A DNA stretch of 64,000 bases from Bacteroidota bacterium (GCA_018267135.1 JAFDZA010000011.1:1-64000); one strand, 5' to 3'. Shown: positions 1 through 9,229, counted from the first letter of the stretch. Numbers and translations: made by a program. The notes: a model not told the origin generated them from the letters alone.

Positions 1-1
1 C

Positions 2-115
2 AAACGTGTAAGCCAAGTAGAAAAAATGATCAATGAAAGACCTGTACGAAAATTTAACTATCTAACCCCAAATGCTGTATTTTTACGAAAACTAAAAGTT
101 GCACTTATTACTTGA
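2..115 (+). CDS. IS30-type transposase, C-terminal end (cut by left edge)
   Basis: Reading frame 2 is open from the first bases to a TGA at 113-115 and gives 37 residues. It contains INERPVRKFNYLTPNAVF and ends KVALIT, the typical C-terminal end of IS30-family transposases (N-x-R-P-R-K then a Y-x-T-P-x-x-V-F core). The catalytic DDE residues lie outside the window, so activity cannot be judged. The terminal inverted repeat of such elements usually lies around the stop codon, so it may be within about 95-120. The family call rests on this short tail alone. Confidence 0.6.
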   Translation, partial: KRVSQVEKMINERPVRKFNYLTPNAVFLRKLKVALIT

Positions 116-126
116 ACACAGCATTC

Positions 127-1677
127 ATGAAAAGAAGAATAAGGCTATACCGGATAATATGGCTAAAATATGATTTATCGGCAGGCCTTACTGTTTTTCT
201 TGTAGCCCTCCCACTTTGTTTAGGAATTGCGTTAGCATCGGGGGCTCCGCTTTATGCGGGGCTGCTTTCGGGTATTATTGGCGGGCTGGTAACGGCTCAC
301 ATCAGCGATTCGCAACTGGCTGTTTCGGGGCCTGCTGCCGGCCTTACTACGGTAGTGGCCGCATCCATCATCTCGCTGGGCGATTATAAAATTTTTCTGC
401 TGGCGGTAATTGTGGCCGGGCTTTTTCAAATTCTGCTGGGCGTTTTAAAGCTGGGTGTTATTGCCTATTATTTTCCTTCGTCTGTTATTAAAGGAATGTT
501 AGCGGCTATTGGCATTATTCTCATTTCAAAGCAAATACCTATCGCACTGGGGTATGATCAACCCGATTTCTGGGCAAATGGATTTTTGAAACTTTTTTCC
601 AGCGAACACTTTTTTGGAAACATTGAAAACTTCAATACGCATATTACCAAAGAAACAATTTTACTTACTGTTTTTTCTTTATTTATTCTGGCAGCGATGC
701 AACATCCGTTAGCTAAAAAATTCAAAATTATTCCGGCTCCGTTAGTAGTGGTTGGCGCGGGTATTTTTGTTAATGCTCTTTTTATAAAATTCACATCAGA
801 GATGTTGTTAAAACCAACACAATTGGTAAATATTCCTGACAATATGCTGGCCAGTATTACTTTTCCGGATCTCTCCAAAATTTTTTCTACTGTTGAAATA
901 TGGAAAGACGGTATTGTTATTGGCTTGCTCGCTACGGTAGAAACGCTGCTTTGCATTGAGGCTATTGATAAATTAGACGTTCACAACCGCATCACCCCGG
1001 TTAATCGTGAACTGGTAGCGCAGGGAATAGGAAATACAACTTGCGGGCTGTTGGGGGCCATTCCTATGACAGCCGTAGTGGTAAGAGGATCAGCTAACAT
1101 AGATGCCGGTGCCAAAACGAAATTGGCAGCCGTAACACATGGTTTCTTTCTTTTACTGACCGTGCTGTTTATTCCGTTTATACTCAATCAAATTCCGTAT
1201 GCTTCGCTTTCTGCCATTCTTATAATTACCGGCTACAATCTGGCAAAGCCTAAATTGTTTCGCCATATGTTTTCACTCGGATTGAAACAATTTCTACCCT
1301 TTGTAGTAACCATCCTGGCCATTTTATTAACAGATCTGCTGATGGGCGTAGGGATAGGGCTGCTTATTTCTACATACTACATTGTGCGCAACAACTACCA
1401 GGCCGAATATAAAATAACCAAAACCATAGAAAACGGAACCGAAACATTCTTCATCAAACTCAACAGCAATGTTACATTTCTAAATAAAGTAAACTTGCGC
1501 AAAGCATTAGACGAAATTCCCGAAGACAGCAGACTGACTATAGATGGAAGCGGCTGCAATTTTATTGATTATGATATTTTGGAAATCATCAGTGAGTATG
1601 GCAGTAAAGCCAAAGAGCGGAATATAGAACTAAACTTAAAAGGAATACAAAAAGTAAATATTACAGCTATTCATTAA
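127..1677 (+). CDS. SulP family inorganic anion transporter with STAS domain
   Basis: Inner-membrane SulP permease, 516 residues, predicted to move sulfate, bicarbonate or a similar anion. The N-terminal 400 residues are a string of hydrophobic helices and include the family signature area SGPAAGLTTVVAA (about residues 66-78). A cytoplasmic STAS domain closes the protein (about 430-510, with TIDGSGCNFIDYDILEI). The start at ATG 127 (MKRRIRLYRIIWLKYDL) is preferred to an in-frame TTG at 112, which overlaps the stop of the transposase. The substrate cannot be read from sequence. No carbonic anhydrase gene, a frequent partner, lies downstream. The insertion sequence directly upstream leaves little room for a native promoter. 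Confidence 0.93.
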   Translation: MKRRIRLYRIIWLKYDLSAGLTVFLVALPLCLGIALASGAPLYAGLLSGIIGGLVTAHISDSQLAVSGPAAGLTTVVAASIISLGDYKIFLLAVIVAGLFQILLGVLKLGVIAYYFPSSVIKGMLAAIGIILISKQIPIALGYDQPDFWANGFLKLFSSEHFFGNIENFNTHITKETILLTVFSLFILAAMQHPLAKKFKIIPAPLVVVGAGIFVNALFIKFTSEMLLKPTQLVNIPDNMLASITFPDLSKIFSTVEIWKDGIVIGLLATVETLLCIEAIDKLDVHNRITPVNRELVAQGIGNTTCGLLGAIPMTAVVVRGSANIDAGAKTKLAAVTHGFFLLLTVLFIPFILNQIPYASLSAILIITGYNLAKPKLFRHMFSLGLKQFLPFVVTILAILLTDLLMGVGIGLLISTYYIVRNNYQAEYKITKTIENGTETFFIKLNSNVTFLNKVNLRKALDEIPEDSRLTIDGSGCNFIDYDILEIISEYGSKAKERNIELNLKGIQKVNITAIH

Positions 1678-1694
1678 TTAAGAAAGTAAAAAAC

Positions 1695-1708
1695 AGGAGA
1701 ATTCTCCT
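1695..1708. repeat. Perfect 14-bp palindrome
   Basis: AGGAGAATTCTCCT is a perfect inverted repeat 18 bases after the SulP stop. It lacks a loop and a T-run, so it is a poor intrinsic terminator; a dimeric protein-binding site or chance are the alternatives. Confidence 0.4.
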
Positions 1709-1810
1709 AAGAACACAAAGAGTTCATTTACTTATAAAGATTACTTCAAATTACTTATAGCCCTGCGAATTTGTCTATTATCAACGTCAATAGATTTTTT
1801 GCTTTCTATT

Positions 1811-1840
1811 TGTAACCTTTCTCTTCTTGCCCGGTAACTA
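1811..1840 (+). promoter_or_regulatory. Putative ECF-sigma-dependent promoter
   Basis: TGTAACCTTT at 1811-1820 followed by CCGGTAACTA at 1831-1840, 10 bases before the sigma gene start. The same TGTAACCTTTC word occurs upstream of the second ECF locus (9378-9388). A -35 element with GTAAC/AAC and a -10 element with CGT/CGG is the general pattern of ECF promoters, so autoregulation is inferred. Confidence 0.45.
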
Positions 1841-1849
1841 AGCTGAATT

Positions 1850-2398
1850 TTGAAAATTGAACGATTGATACCCGATGAGCAGGTTATGGAAGCCGTAAAG
1901 AACGGGGAGCTTCAGCAAGCTTCGATATTGTTCGACCGGTATAACAAACGGATTTTTAATTTTTTCCGTCAGCTTTCGAACGACACTATGCTGTCTGAAG
2001 ATTTGACGCAAAATGTTTTTCTGCGAATGATTAAATACCGGAACACCTATCGCGAGGGCAACCGGTTTCAGTCGTGGATTTACCAAATGGCGCGCAATGT
2101 TTTTGCCGATCATTACCAAGCGAACAAAAACAAGGCAAACCATATAGAGGTTGAAAAAATGAGCAACCAATTGTTCGAGGATGAAGAATATGATGAGGAA
2201 CGGGAGCAACGCCTTCATAGTTCACTTTCCAGGCTGAGCGATGAACAGCGTGAGCTGTTAGTGCTTACACGCTTTCAGCATCTAAAGTATGAAGAAGTAG
2301 CCGAAATGATGAATACCACGGTGGCGAACATTAAGGTGAAAGTGCATCGGGCCATCGGCAAGTTGAGAGAATTTTACTTTGAACTGGAAAATCGTTGA
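1850..2398 (+). CDS. RNA polymerase ECF sigma factor
   Basis: Sigma-70 family factor of the extracytoplasmic-function class, 182 residues. Region 2 spans about residues 23-90 (LFDRYNKRIFNFF, then SWIYQMARNVFADHY for -10 recognition). Region 4 covers about 125-178 with the helix-turn-helix YEEVAEMMNTTVANIKVKVH. The TTG start at 1850 is chosen because DEQVMEAVKNGELQQ belongs to the conserved N-terminal helix; ATG 1886 would remove part of it. A HEAT-repeat membrane protein follows after 3 bases, then two DUF4097-like exported proteins, the common layout of a membrane-stress operon in Bacteroidota. The factor probably transcribes its own operon from the element at 1811. Confidence 0.93.
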   Translation: MKIERLIPDEQVMEAVKNGELQQASILFDRYNKRIFNFFRQLSNDTMLSEDLTQNVFLRMIKYRNTYREGNRFQSWIYQMARNVFADHYQANKNKANHIEVEKMSNQLFEDEEYDEEREQRLHSSLSRLSDEQRELLVLTRFQHLKYEEVAEMMNTTVANIKVKVHRAIGKLREFYFELENR

Positions 2399-2401
2399 TA
2401 T

Positions 2402-3178
2402 ATGGAAAAAGAAAAACGAGAAAGTCTGTTGATTGATTACATCGAAGGCAACTTAAAGGATGCCGACCGTGCTCTGATTGAAAATGAAATGGAACAGAAT
2501 GCGGGAACAAAAAAACAGTATCATCAACTGAAAGAAGTGATGGGCTTGCTCAATCAAACTCACCATATTGAATTGAGTCATTCTCTTCAATCCAATTTTG
2601 AAAAATTGCTTCAACAGGAGATGGCTTCGAATAAAAAAACTTCAAAGCAAATTTCCATCACCCCGTGGGTTTTACGAATTGCCGCTGTGTTGGTTCTTGT
2701 CTTTGTGGGTGCTGTAATCATGGATCGTTTCATCGAAAAACAGGAACATGAAAAAGAGGTAGCGGCAATCAAAAAAGAATTGAACGATAATAAAAAACTG
2801 ATGATGGCTTTATTGCAAAATCAACAATCGGCAAGCCAACGGCTGCAAGGCGCAATGGTAGCGTATGAAATGAACAATTCGGACGATGATATTGTAAACG
2901 CACTGGTAACCACAATGAATGAAGACACCAACAGCAATGTACGCCTGTCTGCGCTCGAGGCATTAGGAAAATTTTATAGGCAAAACCATGTGCGCAGCGC
3001 ACTGATTAAATCATTGTCAACACAAAAAGACCCTGTCGTGCAGATGGCGCTTATCCGAATGTTGGTAAAGATGAAAGAAAAAGAAGTAGTCACTCAATTA
3101 GAAAAAATGACACACGATGATTCTGTTATCAAAGCTGTAAAAGATGAAGCTCATTGGGGTATTTTGAGATTAATCTAA
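2402..3178 (+). CDS. Anti-sigma-like membrane protein with HEAT repeats
   Basis: 258 residues, starting 3 bases after the sigma gene, so probably translationally linked. The N-terminal 80 residues (LLIDYIEGNLKDADRALIENEME) resemble the cytoplasmic helical part of anti-sigma factors but show no zinc-binding His-Cys-Cys set. One membrane helix lies at about residues 88-107, followed by a coiled segment. The C-terminal third (about 155-258) carries HEAT-like repeats: LSALEALGKFYRQNHVRSALIKSL, given here as two joined helices, then VVQMALIRMLVKMK. The operon position suggests that it holds the ECF factor at the membrane and senses an envelope signal with the outer HEAT part. That role is inferred. 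Confidence 0.75.
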   Translation: MEKEKRESLLIDYIEGNLKDADRALIENEMEQNAGTKKQYHQLKEVMGLLNQTHHIELSHSLQSNFEKLLQQEMASNKKTSKQISITPWVLRIAAVLVLVFVGAVIMDRFIEKQEHEKEVAAIKKELNDNKKLMMALLQNQQSASQRLQGAMVAYEMNNSDDDIVNALVTTMNEDTNSNVRLSALEALGKFYRQNHVRSALIKSLSTQKDPVVQMALIRMLVKMKEKEVVTQLEKMTHDDSVIKAVKDEAHWGILRLI

Positions 3179-3213
3179 TTATAAAAATTCTAAATTATTA
3201 AACACATAAGGTT

Positions 3214-3981
3214 ATGAAAAAATTGATTTTAGTTTTGGGTGTAGTGGTAGCGGCATTAAGTTTTGCCTCGGCACAAGAATTTAAACTGGCGAAGACTTCA
3301 GGTCGATTAGAAATTTACATAGGCCGTGTAACCGTTGAAGGCACGACCGGAAATGAAATCATTTTTAAATCAAACGATACCCGCGATAGAGAAGAAGACG
3401 ACCGTGCCAAGGGGTTGCGCGCAGTGAATGGTTCGGGGTTAGAGGACAACACAGGGCTGGGTGTGAATGTAAATGACAAAGGAAACATTATTGAAGTTCG
3501 TCAATTAAAAAAAATGAATTCGCCTCGCATAAAAATTCTGGTTCCCAAAGGCATAACGATATATTACGATCATGAGTCGCAATACGGGGGTGAAGTGAAA
3601 TTCAGAAATTTAGAAAACGAAATTGAAGTATCGGCCAATTATAATAGCGTAGAACTTGAAAATGTAACAGGCCCCGCTACTGTAAAAAGTGTGTATGGCC
3701 ATATAGAAGCCGATTTCAGCACCAATATAAAAAGCCCGATTTCAATTGTGTCGGTTTATGGGTATGTAGATGTAACGCTGCCCCTGGCTACCAAAGCCGA
3801 TATTAAAATGAGCACTTCGTATGGTGAAATCTATGCGGCACAAGAATATAAAATTGATTACGAAAAACAGAATGATGCTCTGGTGCGCTACGATAACAAA
3901 GTGAGCGGCAAGATAAACGGAGGCGGCATAAAAATTGATCTAAGCTCGAATTATGGAAAAGTTTATTTGAGGAAGAAATGA
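3214..3981 (+). CDS. Exported DUF4097-like beta-repeat protein
   Basis: 255 residues with a clear signal peptide (MKKLILVLGVVVAALSFASA, cleavage before QEF). The mature part is rich in short beta strands of the DUF4097/DUF4098 adhesin type, with repeated patterns such as VKSVYGHIEADF, VSVYGYVDVTL and LSSNYGKVYL that form a right-handed beta stack. It is the third gene of the ECF operon, 35 bases after the anti-sigma-like gene. The family is usually annotated as putative auto-transporter adhesin-like, without a proven function. Its paralogue lies directly downstream. Confidence 0.75.
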   Translation: MKKLILVLGVVVAALSFASAQEFKLAKTSGRLEIYIGRVTVEGTTGNEIIFKSNDTRDREEDDRAKGLRAVNGSGLEDNTGLGVNVNDKGNIIEVRQLKKMNSPRIKILVPKGITIYYDHESQYGGEVKFRNLENEIEVSANYNSVELENVTGPATVKSVYGHIEADFSTNIKSPISIVSVYGYVDVTLPLATKADIKMSTSYGEIYAAQEYKIDYEKQNDALVRYDNKVSGKINGGGIKIDLSSNYGKVYLRKK

Positions 3982-4036
3982 ATTGAGTTCTAAGTATAGT
4001 TTCGGCCAGCAACTTGCAACTATAAAAACAGTAACT

Positions 4037-4765
4037 ATGAAAATATTTTTTATAATCTTATTTCTGTTGGTGATAAGCGAAGTCTATTCACAAACTGAAC
4101 TAAACAAGACCATAGTCGTGCAAGCAGGGCAAAAAATTGCCATGCAATTTGATTACCCCGAATTAATTAAAGTAAGCACATGGGATAAGAATGAAATTTT
4201 AATCACCGGCACGGTGAGCATCAATGGCGGAGAAAATGATGATGCCTTTACTTTGGAATCTTTTTCTACATCAAATGAAGTTTCCATAACAGGTAAAATC
4301 AAAGACATAAAAAATCTTCCACACCGAATCACGGTTTGGCACAAAGGCGAAAAAATTATCTTTAAAACCAAAGCCGATTATAAAAAGTATGTTGCTGAAA
4401 ATGGACGCAAGTTCAATCAAGAAAATTGGGGAGCCGACATCACTATTTTTTTAACCATTAAAGTACCAAAGAATGCAGACACCAAAATTTTATCAACTTA
4501 TGGAACGATTGAAGTGAAGGATTTTATTGGTTCATTGGCGGCTGAATCAACGTATGGCGGAGTGGATGCCGCACTTGTTGAAGCCTCTGTTGGGAATGTA
4601 AAGGCTACAACTGACTACGGACAGATTTACACCAATCTTGATTTTAAATTCAATAACGGCACGTTTGAAGATTTTCATACCGTAGTGAACGCAAACTTTG
4701 GGAACGGCTCACACTATTCGTTTGAATCAAAGTATGGGAATGTGTATTTGAGGAAAGCGCTTTGA
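4037..4765 (+). CDS. Exported DUF4097-like beta-repeat protein, second copy
   Basis: 242 residues from ATG 4037, where a good signal peptide begins (MKIFFIILFLLVISEVYS, cleavage before QTE); an upstream in-frame TTG at 3983 would bury it. Like the preceding protein it carries beta-stack repeats (ILSTYGTIEVKDF, AESTYGGVDAAL, ATTDYGQIYTNL, FESKYGNVYLRK). The identical ending motif YGxVYLRK in both proteins points to a tandem duplication. It closes the ECF operon; the next gene is convergent. Function unknown, probably periplasmic or surface-exposed. Confidence 0.75.
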   Translation: MKIFFIILFLLVISEVYSQTELNKTIVVQAGQKIAMQFDYPELIKVSTWDKNEILITGTVSINGGENDDAFTLESFSTSNEVSITGKIKDIKNLPHRITVWHKGEKIIFKTKADYKKYVAENGRKFNQENWGADITIFLTIKVPKNADTKILSTYGTIEVKDFIGSLAAESTYGGVDAALVEASVGNVKATTDYGQIYTNLDFKFNNGTFEDFHTVVNANFGNGSHYSFESKYGNVYLRKAL

Positions 4766-4818
4766 ATTCGTTAACCGCGATCCGTTGCCCATAAAAAAAA
4801 TCTAAGATCAGCGGACGC

Positions 4819-5973
4819 CTATTCTAACTTTTTATAAAAAAACATAGAATATCCCGGCAACAATTCGGGGTGGGCTATCTTTACCAAATCTTTCAATATG
4901 AGGTCGGGCCGCAGGTAGCCCAGCTCTAAAAACTCGCTGCCTCCTTTTGCCCCAACTCTGGCGTGATAGGTAAATACTTTTTTATTTTTAAATGAGTCAA
5001 ACAAGCCATAGCGTGGGTTGGCCTTTGTCATTTCGGCCAGCGAATTAAAATTACTGGCGCCTATCCACATTTCAGCATTTTTGGCTTTTATATAAACAGA
5101 CTCAAACCCCATTTGCAAAAAACCATTGGCGGGAGTGTCGCCCCATAAATACAGGCAACCGGCATCGTTCAGTAATTGAGCCGCATAATTTTTTCCACCG
5201 GGCATAAACCAGGCATCGCCATACATAATGCCGCTCATAACAGTGGGTTTATGCACCGTATCGGCTATTGATTTTTTAGTAGCCAGATACTCTGATTCAA
5301 TTAAATTAAAAACAGAGTCGGCCTTCTTTTCCTTATCCAAAAATAAAGCCATGAACTTAATCCACTCGGCCCGCCCCAGCGGATGTTCCTCCAGGTATTC
5401 GGCATTGATGACCACAGGAATTCCCAGTGCCTGAATTTTTTTTAACTGACCCCAATCAGCAGACATAGTATAGCCCATCACGAGCGAAGGTTTTAGCGAC
5501 ACTAATTTTTCAATATCCATACCTTTGTCAATTCCCAAATCGGTTACCAGCCCGGCTTCAATCCGCTTTCGCATTTTTTCCGAACTGATATAGTCAGTCG
5601 TTGGAAAACCGACCAGTTTGTTGGTTTCATCCAAGTAATCGAGCAGCGGGATATGAGTAGTAGAAGTACACACGACCGACTGAACCGGAATAAAAATAAC
5701 AGGTACATTTTTTTCGTGTGCCGGCACGGGTCGGCCGGCACGTACTAAAAGGTATTCGTAACCCGAGGTAGCTCCCTGGTAGGGATACCCTACCGTAACC
5801 AGCTTGGCATCATCATTAATTATTTTTATGGAAAAACCCTTGGCGTATTTAAGCGAGGAGAGAATTTTTTCTTCATTATTTTTTTTTGCACAAGCTACCC
5901 ATAAACTTAGCGCTGCCATCCAGCATAGAGCAAGGTATATCTGGTTTGTCTTTTTTTTCTGTCGGTGTTTCAT
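4819..5973 (-). CDS. BtuF-like ABC-type substrate-binding lipoprotein
   Basis: 384 residues from ATG 5973, which starts a lipoprotein signal (LALCWMAALSLWVAC, lipid Cys at about residue 28); the longer frame from 6027 has no signal sense. The body is a periplasmic binding protein of the helical-backbone class III (TroA/BtuF/FhuD): two lobes, with VVCTSTTHIPLLDYLDETNKLVGF given here across the first lobe, LVSLKPSLVMGYTMS, then VFNLIESEYL in the linking helix. It lies divergent to the B12 riboswitch and BtuB-like receptor, so corrinoid is the likely ligand; a ferric siderophore is the alternative. No permease or ATPase partner lies in the window. Confidence 0.85.
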   Translation of the reverse strand: MKHRQKKKTNQIYLALCWMAALSLWVACAKKNNEEKILSSLKYAKGFSIKIINDDAKLVTVGYPYQGATSGYEYLLVRAGRPVPAHEKNVPVIFIPVQSVVCTSTTHIPLLDYLDETNKLVGFPTTDYISSEKMRKRIEAGLVTDLGIDKGMDIEKLVSLKPSLVMGYTMSADWGQLKKIQALGIPVVINAEYLEEHPLGRAEWIKFMALFLDKEKKADSVFNLIESEYLATKKSIADTVHKPTVMSGIMYGDAWFMPGGKNYAAQLLNDAGCLYLWGDTPANGFLQMGFESVYIKAKNAEMWIGASNFNSLAEMTKANPRYGLFDSFKNKKVFTYHARVGAKGGSEFLELGYLRPDLILKDLVKIAHPELLPGYSMFFYKKLE

Positions 5974-6041
5974 GCCGCAATTTTCGTAAAATTTTTTTAT
6001 GTTTGCGCCCGAACAATTGGTTCGCATTCAGATAAAACAAA

Positions 6042-6208
6042 TCCAATGCGATTAAAAGGGAATCCCCGTGTAAACCGGGAGCTGTCCCCGCAACTGTAAT
6101 CCTGACAAGAATTTTTTCTTGTTCGCTGAATCTAATCGTCACTGTCTCAATATAGTTGGGATGGGAAGGCGCAGCAAAAGGAGAGCCAGGAGACCTGCCG
6201 CTTGTTCA
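6042..6208 (+). ncRNA. Cobalamin riboswitch (B12 element)
   Basis: The leader of the BtuB-like gene holds the hallmarks of the adenosyl/aquo-cobalamin aptamer in order: TTAAAAGGGAA with GCTGTCCCCGCAACTGTAA split around 6051-6109, a variable region, GTTGGGATGGGAAGGC near 6155-6170, and the B12 box AGCCAGGAGACCTGCC at 6184-6199. About 90 bases separate the aptamer from the ATG at 6300 and include a short hairpin (CTTTC/GAAAG, 6225-6238), so regulation of translation or termination when cobalamin is bound is likely. The outer boundaries are estimated. Confidence 0.93.
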
Positions 6209-6299
6209 GCAAAAAATAATTTGGCTTTCGGGCGAAAGGCATGGGTAAGATCAGGCAATACTGCTTTTCAATCTATGGCGCGCTCGTGGGTCGGCTACT

Positions 6300-8171
6300 A
6301 TGAAAACAATTTTATTGTTAGCAGGGCTTTGCCCGGTAATTTGCTTAGGCCAAACGAGCGAGGCAAGGCTGTTAAAGCCGGTAACCGTCTATGCATTGCC
6401 CGAAGAAAAATACCTGACCGGATCGGCCGTAGCGGCACTTGATTCGTCTTTAAAAGCACAAGAACGCTCGCGCAACTTGGGCGAAATTTTAGTGTATCAA
6501 TTCCCGGTTTATTTCAGAACCTACGGCAACGGCATGCTTTCGGGTATCAGTATGCGGGGCACTTCTCCGCAGCACACAGCTGTGCTGTGGAACGGAATGA
6601 ACATCAACAGTTTTTCATTAGGACAAGCCGATTTTTCAATATTACCGGCCGCAGCTTTCGATGAAGTAAAAGTGCATGAAGGAGCCGGCAGCGCCCGTCA
6701 CGGCAGTGGAGCCTTTGGCGGATCTATTCTGATTAATTCGTTTTCGCCTTCCGAAAAAAACCAAATAACCTTTACCCAGGAAGCAGGAAGCTTTGGCCGG
6801 AATTTTTTAGCCTTGGGCGCAGGGGGTACTCTACAACGATGGGGTTTGAAAACCAATGTTTACAATCTTAGTTCTAAAAATAATTTTCCGGTTTTGGCTA
6901 CAGGCGAACGGCAGCCCCATGCTGCGTTCAGGCAATCGGGAATTTTGCAAGACATTGAATACAAATGGTCGGAGTCAAAAATCATCCGTGTTCATTACTG
7001 GTATCATAATGCCGACCGCCAAATACAACCCCCCATGGGGCAGCAAAATGCTAGCGATAACCAGCAAGACCAAAACCACAGGCTGAGTATTCAATACCGA
7101 TCGTTTAGCCGCTATGGATTGCTGTCTGTAAAGGGAGGTTATATAAACGATGTCATTATTTATAACGGAAGCCCGGGAGGAGTGATTCGCTGGATAAGCG
7201 GAGTGCAACATGAGCGCGTTTGGGGCAAGGCACTTCACGTACAAATCGGAGCCGAATGGAACCACATCATTGGTAATATTCCTAATTATCTAAACGGACA
7301 AGCGCAAGAAGACCGGTATGATTTCATTTCGTCATTTCAAAAAAAAATAGGCGAACGGCTTTCGGTAAATATAAACCTTCGGCAGCCGGTTGTTTCCGGT
7401 TTTAATGCACCCTTTCTTCCGTATGCGGGGATAGAATATGCTCTCTTAAAAAATACCAGACACGAACTAAGCCTTCGCGGCAACGTATCTAAAAATTACC
7501 GAGTGCCCACACTTAACGACCGATACTGGCAAAATGCCGGTAATAAAAATCTGCTCCCCGAAACGAGCCACGCAGGCGAGCTGGGTATAATGTATCGGGA
7601 TAAATCGGTTGAAGCAACCACGGCCTTTTTTTCGCAAAGGGTGGACAACTGGATACAATGGGTGCCGGCACTAAATGGTATTTACCGTCCGCAGAATATT
7701 GAACAAGTGCTGGCCGAAGGAATGGAAATGAAAATCCATTTTAGAAAAAAAATAAATAAGGTTACGCTTGTTCCGCAAATCACCTATCAATACACACGGT
7801 CGGTAACAACACAAGCACCGGCCACCCAGCTATACACGATAGGGAAGCAACTGATCTACACCCCTACTCACACCGCTTCGGGGTATGTGCAAGTGCTATG
7901 GAAAAAATTTTCGGCCGATGTTTCTGTGCAATACAATGGCCAGCGCTTCACCGATGCCGGCAATGCGGAGGCGTATGCATTACCCGCTTTTGTGTTGTTT
8001 AATTTTTCGGGTGGAAAATTCTGGATATTAAATAACCACCGGTTTGATTTACGGTTTTCCGTTAAAAATCTTTTTGATCTGGATTATCAGCTCTATGCCG
8101 GCCGGGCGATGCCCGGGCGCAATTATAATTTTCAATTCACCTATCAATTAACTAAACCCAATTCATTATGA
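6300..8171 (+). CDS. BtuB-like TonB-dependent vitamin B12 receptor
   Basis: Outer-membrane receptor of 623 residues. It has a signal peptide (MKTILLLAGLCPVICLGQ), a plug domain at about 55-155 (RNLGEILVYQF, ISMRGTSPQHTAVLWNGMNI, GSARHGSGAFGGSILIN) and a 22-strand barrel ending in an aromatic strand (YNFQFTYQLTK). The cobalamin riboswitch directly upstream is the strongest evidence for a corrinoid substrate. No obvious N-terminal carboxypeptidase-like domain is present. The stop overlaps the next ATG (ATGA at 8168-8171), so the receptor and the DUF5074-type lipoprotein are made together. Expression should fall when B12 is plentiful. Confidence 0.92.
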   Translation: MKTILLLAGLCPVICLGQTSEARLLKPVTVYALPEEKYLTGSAVAALDSSLKAQERSRNLGEILVYQFPVYFRTYGNGMLSGISMRGTSPQHTAVLWNGMNINSFSLGQADFSILPAAAFDEVKVHEGAGSARHGSGAFGGSILINSFSPSEKNQITFTQEAGSFGRNFLALGAGGTLQRWGLKTNVYNLSSKNNFPVLATGERQPHAAFRQSGILQDIEYKWSESKIIRVHYWYHNADRQIQPPMGQQNASDNQQDQNHRLSIQYRSFSRYGLLSVKGGYINDVIIYNGSPGGVIRWISGVQHERVWGKALHVQIGAEWNHIIGNIPNYLNGQAQEDRYDFISSFQKKIGERLSVNINLRQPVVSGFNAPFLPYAGIEYALLKNTRHELSLRGNVSKNYRVPTLNDRYWQNAGNKNLLPETSHAGELGIMYRDKSVEATTAFFSQRVDNWIQWVPALNGIYRPQNIEQVLAEGMEMKIHFRKKINKVTLVPQITYQYTRSVTTQAPATQLYTIGKQLIYTPTHTASGYVQVLWKKFSADVSVQYNGQRFTDAGNAEAYALPAFVLFNFSGGKFWILNNHRFDLRFSVKNLFDLDYQLYAGRAMPGRNYNFQFTYQLTKPNSL

Positions 8172-9229
8172 AAATCAATTTAAAGTGCGGTGTGTTTGTA
8201 TGGATTATAGTAACTCTTGTCAGTTGTAATAAAAGCAGCGATCCGGTAAAAGGAAAATACCAAACGGGGGTGTTGGTGGCGAATCAAGGCAAATTTGGTT
8301 CGGCCAATGGAGATGTAACTTATTATAATCCCGCCACCAGTTTAGCCGAACAAAATATCTATAAAAATGTAAATGGATCTTTCTCGGGCGATGTGCTACA
8401 ATCTGTTACATTGGATGGCGATGCCGGCTACCTTGTACTTAATGGCAGCAACAAGATAGAAGTAGTAAACAGTAACACATTCAGCCTGACCGGTACCTTT
8501 ACTGATCCTAAACTGGATAAGCCTCAGTACCTTTCGGTGATTAACGGAAAAGCCTATGTTAGTGTGTGGGGGCCTTACGATAATCAGTATAATTTGGTTA
8601 AATCGTATCTGGTGGTATTGAACACGAAAACCCTTCAGCTGGTAGATACCATCACTACCGATCTGGGCGTGGGCAATCTTCTATACAATGGAAAATATTT
8701 GTTTGCTTCCAATAATAATTTTGGCAGTTCGAATACCCTATCGGTGATAGACCCATCCATCGATAAACGGATAAATCAGTTAAGGCTTTCGGCCGGGCCT
8801 GCCGGCATGGTGCTGGATGCCAACAGTAAACTTTGGGTTATTGCTACCGGAACGTACGGAGGCAACAACGGTGCCCTCTACCGGGTTAATCCCTCTACCT
8901 TTGCCATTGAGCAAACAATCAGCTTAAGCGCGAACCCCGGAACGAGTCTTTGCGCATCGCCCGATAAAAAAACACTTTATTACAGCGTAAACAGTTCGAT
9001 TTATAAATTATCGATTGAGGCCACAACAGCTCCCTCATCTCCTTTTATAAATGCATCGAACGTAGTTACGCTCTATGCACTGGGAGTTAACCCGACTACG
9101 GGCGACCTCTATGTGGGTGATGCGCTTAACTACGCATCGGCCGGAATGGCGTATGTATATGGAGCAGATGGCAGTAAAAAATCTTCTTTTGCCACCGGCA
9201 TCGTGCCCACTCAGTTTGTGTTTAAGTAA
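8168..9229 (+). CDS. DUF5074/YncE-type beta-propeller lipoprotein
   Basis: 353 residues, translationally coupled to the receptor by a 4-base overlap. The N-terminus is a lipoprotein signal (VWIIVTLVSC, Cys followed by NKSSD). The rest is a seven-bladed propeller of the YncE/DUF5074 kind: VLVANQGKFGSANGDVTYYN, VVNSNTFSLTGTF, LVVLNTKTLQLVDTI, LSVIDPSIDKRINQL, ALYRVNPSTFAIEQTI. In Bacteroidota such proteins are often found with B12 receptors and may act as surface partners in corrinoid capture. The pairing and the riboswitch are seen; the binding role is inferred. Confidence 0.82.
   Translation: MKINLKCGVFVWIIVTLVSCNKSSDPVKGKYQTGVLVANQGKFGSANGDVTYYNPATSLAEQNIYKNVNGSFSGDVLQSVTLDGDAGYLVLNGSNKIEVVNSNTFSLTGTFTDPKLDKPQYLSVINGKAYVSVWGPYDNQYNLVKSYLVVLNTKTLQLVDTITTDLGVGNLLYNGKYLFASNNNFGSSNTLSVIDPSIDKRINQLRLSAGPAGMVLDANSKLWVIATGTYGGNNGALYRVNPSTFAIEQTISLSANPGTSLCASPDKKTLYYSVNSSIYKLSIEATTAPSSPFINASNVVTLYALGVNPTTGDLYVGDALNYASAGMAYVYGADGSKKSSFATGIVPTQFVFK

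Noticed and set aside
6119..6442. Open frame of 107 codons over the B12 riboswitch.
   Set aside because: It covers the aptamer and the receptor start in another frame and has no protein-like pattern.
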